Positions 7,690-9,692 of a stretch of 9,692 nt of DNA are shown here, piece after piece. Numbering within the stretch: the first letter of the stretch is position 1; each line of letters opens with the position of its first letter. Position numbers and translations under genes: made by a program. The notes beneath the pieces were generated by a model. That model was given only the letters and a program-made list of their open reading frames with translations, was not told the DNA's origin and searched no databases. The DNA comes from Puniceicoccales bacterium (lineage in GTDB: Bacteria; Verrucomicrobiota; Verrucomicrobiia; Opitutales; JAIRKQ01): positions 1-9,692 of the forward strand of contig JAISXS010000033.1 in assembly GCA_031270385.1 (NCBI GenBank). The letters run 5' to 3'.

Positions 7690-9006
7690 GTGTTCTTGGT
7701 TTTACAAGGATTTTGTTTTTTTACATTGACTGATGTTATTGGCCGCACAAAATGCGCCGCAACCATGATGAATCAAACAACGCCACCAACACAAGTTGCC
7801 CCGCAGCGATTGGCAGTAAATAGCAGTCAACAGCTTACCGATCCGGATGAAGTTTCGACTTCGCCAGAGATTATAGATTTTCCAGCCATAGACCAGGTTG
7901 ATACCAGAGAGCCCTCACATGAACTGCCACTTGTTCCCAGCAAATCAGTGGAGGATAGGCTTAGCGAGCTGTGGAGAAGAGTAACTGCTCTTGAAAGTGA
8001 AAGAGTCGCTGAGCGCAGGGGCGCAGACCGGACCAATCGCCATGCACGACGGAGCGCAAGCAGAAGTTACGGCATTGGTTCGTACAGCGTGATGCTAAAT
8101 AAAATAGGCAGGAAAAGCTCCATGGCGCGGGTAAACAACGGTGACGATGGCGTGTCATACGCGGTATTAGTTCAGATGAAGAACAGGTATACGGAGGACG
8201 ACGTTAGTGAATTTAGAAAAGCTGCTGACCTAAAAGACGGTGAAAAATTCAATGAAACCCATGCGCAGAAGTTGGCTAATCATTTCGGCCGCCCAATTCT
8301 AATCATTGATTACAGGTGGAATGTTGTAAACAGCTATGCATTGTATATTCCGCTCGCCGATGGACCAATACTCATCGATAAGGATAACGTAGCTGTCGAC
8401 GGTCTATCCGAAGTTTTTTCTGTGTGGTTTGCAAATTATACGCAGAGCAACGATGTAGACAGTATTTCGGATGTGCAGACGAAAATTAACGACATAGGCA
8501 AATTCCTACCGCTAAATTTTGACATTAAAAATGCGACAATTTTACAAGTACTTCTTGCGTTTGGTAAAAATTTGGAGTCAATAGTTATCCCTCATACCAT
8601 CGCCAACACCATTTCTGGCAGCAATGATCGCTTTCTAGCGACATTTTCGAAACCAGAAATAGGATCTCTCGAACGAACGCTGACCAGATCTCTAACAACA
8701 CCGATATCGGTTCGCGCAGAGCAACCACCTGCCGACGTCGCAAAGCAGCCGCCATCGCGCAGACCACGTCCCGGTCCGGATCGGTCGCAGATCCATAAAG
8801 ATCCTCCGCCAGTTGTTCACCCACAAATTGAAAGTATTGAGCAACGGCTGACTCCGATAAGAATAAAATCTGGAATGCCGATTTCTTTCGGAATGCCACT
8901 CCAATCGCCCTTAAGTGAGGAAACCCCGAAATTACCAACTCCAAAAGCTCCAAGGACGAAAGAGTCCTTTGGAAAGACCATGATGAATATCTTTGGGAGA
9001 AAATAG
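7690..9006 (+). CDS. Uncharacterised protein, probable diverged paralogue of the preceding gene (predicted inactive OTU-like)
   Basis: This 438-residue protein (from GTG 7690) has a central domain flanked by disordered ends. Residues 87-110 have coiled-coil spacing (L91, L94, V98, L101). The domain (about 130-320) parallels the preceding protein block by block: NNGDDGVSYAVLV (149-161) against SGDGCNRCGFNSV, QKLANHFGRPILII (193-206) against KKVADVFNQPVVSI, DGPILIDKDNVAVDGL (224-239) against DGDTLILTVHPTDDV, and a final strand ending SNDRFLATF (311-319) against GGHFEGAV. The candidate catalytic Cys and His are absent. Residues 340-425 are rich in Pro. Start is uncertain: GTG 7690 has AGGG six bases upstream and gives a hydrophobic N-terminus (2-17), while ATG 7765 removes it. 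It follows the first gene after 80 bases with no visible terminator. Confidence 0.72.
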   Translation: MFLVLQGFCFFTLTDVIGRTKCAATMMNQTTPPTQVAPQRLAVNSSQQLTDPDEVSTSPEIIDFPAIDQVDTREPSHELPLVPSKSVEDRLSELWRRVTALESERVAERRGADRTNRHARRSASRSYGIGSYSVMLNKIGRKSSMARVNNGDDGVSYAVLVQMKNRYTEDDVSEFRKAADLKDGEKFNETHAQKLANHFGRPILIIDYRWNVVNSYALYIPLADGPILIDKDNVAVDGLSEVFSVWFANYTQSNDVDSISDVQTKINDIGKFLPLNFDIKNATILQVLLAFGKNLESIVIPHTIANTISGSNDRFLATFSKPEIGSLERTLTRSLTTPISVRAEQPPADVAKQPPSRRPRPGPDRSQIHKDPPPVVHPQIESIEQRLTPIRIKSGMPISFGMPLQSPLSEETPKLPTPKAPRTKESFGKTMMNIFGRK

Positions 9007-9029
9007 GTAATGCTTTAGGATAGCGAGAG

Positions 9030-9051
9030 TCGATTACGCATCGATTACGCC
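9030..9051. repeat. Short tandem duplication, 11 bases x 2
   Basis: TCGATTACGC occurs twice back to back (9030-9040 and 9041-9051, the last base differing). It lies just past the stop of the preceding gene. Bases 9007-9120 otherwise hold small weak inverted repeats (for example CTTGC/GCAAG around 9088-9102) without a T run, so no terminator is called. Confidence 0.6.
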
Positions 9052-9188
9052 ATCACGAGAGTGTGTGTGCTCGCCCACTCGCCAAGCTTGCAATTCGCAA
9101 GAAATAATTAACACATTGAAGAAAATGCAGTTATAGTTATCTTACTCGAAAAAAGCATTTCAATCTAACGATATTTGGCAGAAAGATT

Positions 9189-9444
9189 CCCATTTTTTGG
9201 AATAGAGGGTGTGTTTTTTTCGGGCAGGACGACTATATTTTGCCCAGGAGGGGTGTGTTGTTTTTTTATAAAAACGGTAATTTTCCAGTTAAATGTATAG
9301 CTGTCACGCCCGACAGGGACATCTTATCCAACGATACTCGGCAGGCAGAATTTTCCTGTTTGCAAAGAAAAGCACGCCCTTTTCGGGTGAAGCAGCTATG
9401 GTCATCTTCCCCGAGAAAAGCACATTCTCTATTCCAAAAAGACG
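9189..9444. repeat. Long-range inverted repeat within R3
   Basis: Bases 9189-9237, read on the minus strand, match 9395-9444 read on the plus strand. Both carry a TATAGTC/TATGGTC start, a CCCGA core and the shared CTCTATTCCAAAAA. The arms of about 49 bases enclose about 157 bases, so the two copies face each other and could pair in RNA or support inversion of the segment between them. Confidence 0.6.
9374..9423. repeat. Imperfect inverted repeat (hairpin module) inside R3
   Basis: ACGCCCTTTTCGGGTGA on the left and TCCCCGAGAAAAGCAC on the right are approximate reverse complements around a centre at CTATG. It is the positional equivalent of the structure at 251-300, with many of its bases changed by transitions. 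Confidence 0.5.
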
Positions 9445-9644
9445 GAAATCTTTTTGCTATAGTTGTCACACTCGACAAGGGCGTTCTACCCAACGATATT
9501 TAGCGGGAAATTTCTTCCTTTTGCAAAGAAAAACACGCCCTTCTTAAATAAAACAGCTATAAATATCGTTGGGCAGAATGCTTTTCTCGAGTAAAACGAT
9601 TATAGAAGAGTGGCGATTACAAACATGGAATCGTGGTTGATTTA

Positions 9645-9677
9645 TTCGAAGGAGACGTGGTTCGATTTTCCTTCGAA
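9645..9677. repeat. Perfect 9-base inverted repeat near the right edge
   Basis: TTCGAAGGA (9645-9653) and TCCTTCGAA (9669-9677) are exact reverse complements with a 15-base loop. The sequence from about 9607 onward no longer resembles the repeat family. A frame opens at ATG 9625 (with AGAAGAG about 14 bases upstream) and stays open to the window end, so a gene may begin here, but 22 codons are too few to support a call. No T run follows the inverted repeat. Confidence 0.4.
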
Positions 9678-9692
9678 TCCGGTTTGGATTGT

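Larger units (their letters stand above)
9130..9606. repeat. Intergenic repeat block R3 (largest set; direct, tandem and inverted copies)
   Basis: This gene-free stretch is built from the same family as R1 and R2. Bases 9300-9440 match 177-317 without gaps. A second, more diverged copy of the same stretch starts at 9462, giving a tandem period of about 162 bases. Bases 9557-9605 carry the module starting CTATAAATATCGTTG, as at 126-174. AACGATATTTGG at about 9164 followed by AGAAAGATTC matches R1 at 378-400. Short reading frames across 9240-9547 follow the repeats on both strands and are not convincing genes. Confidence 0.8.

Noticed and set aside
126..9605. CRISPR array or integron attC array
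   Set aside because: Repeat units vary in sequence, spacing and orientation, there are no unique spacers of constant length, and there are no cassette genes or conserved attC ends.
9645..9692. tRNA or tmRNA end (TTCGAATCC resembles a T-loop)
   Set aside because: The flanking bases do not form a T stem or an acceptor stem, and no D or anticodon arm can be built upstream.

Overview
The window looks like a piece of a Gram-negative, probably host-associated bacterial chromosome. Gram-negative character follows from lpxB (lipid A synthesis). gatB means that at least one of Gln-tRNA or Asn-tRNA is made by transamidation. A type IV pilin-like protein, the end of an IS630-type transposase, degenerate intergenic repeats and two possibly OTU-like (eukaryote-type deubiquitinase fold) proteins suggest an intracellular or symbiotic lifestyle. 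I cannot fix the taxon from the sequence; a PVC-group or alphaproteobacterial endosymbiont would fit.

Layout, left to right. Positions 3-116 hold the C-terminal codons of an IS630-family transposase, cut by the window edge. From about 104 to 540 lies degenerate repeat DNA with hairpins, ending in a likely terminator for the leftward operon. Three leftward genes follow as a probable operon, transcribed lpxB, then a DUF58/VWA protein, then an MFS transporter (3817 down to 550; gaps of 4 and 48 bases). A gene-free stretch (3902-4214) holds a second copy of the repeat family. Next come gatB (4215-5681) and a pseudopilin-like gene (5841-6395), also leftward, with a candidate promoter at 6469-6497. 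Two rightward genes of unknown function (6677-7609 and 7690-9006) form a tandem pair. The right end (9007-9692) is gene-poor and holds the largest set of the repeats, partly inverted and partly tandem.

The housekeeping genes are routine in kind, although lpxB has unusual residues at conserved motifs and no ATG start. The two most notable items are the tandem pair and the repeats. The pair appears to be divergent paralogues: the first keeps Cys and His residues that could serve as an OTU-like catalytic pair, and the second has lost them. The repeat family diverges almost only by transitions and without indels over more than 100 bases, and it overlaps the stop codon of the transposase remnant.
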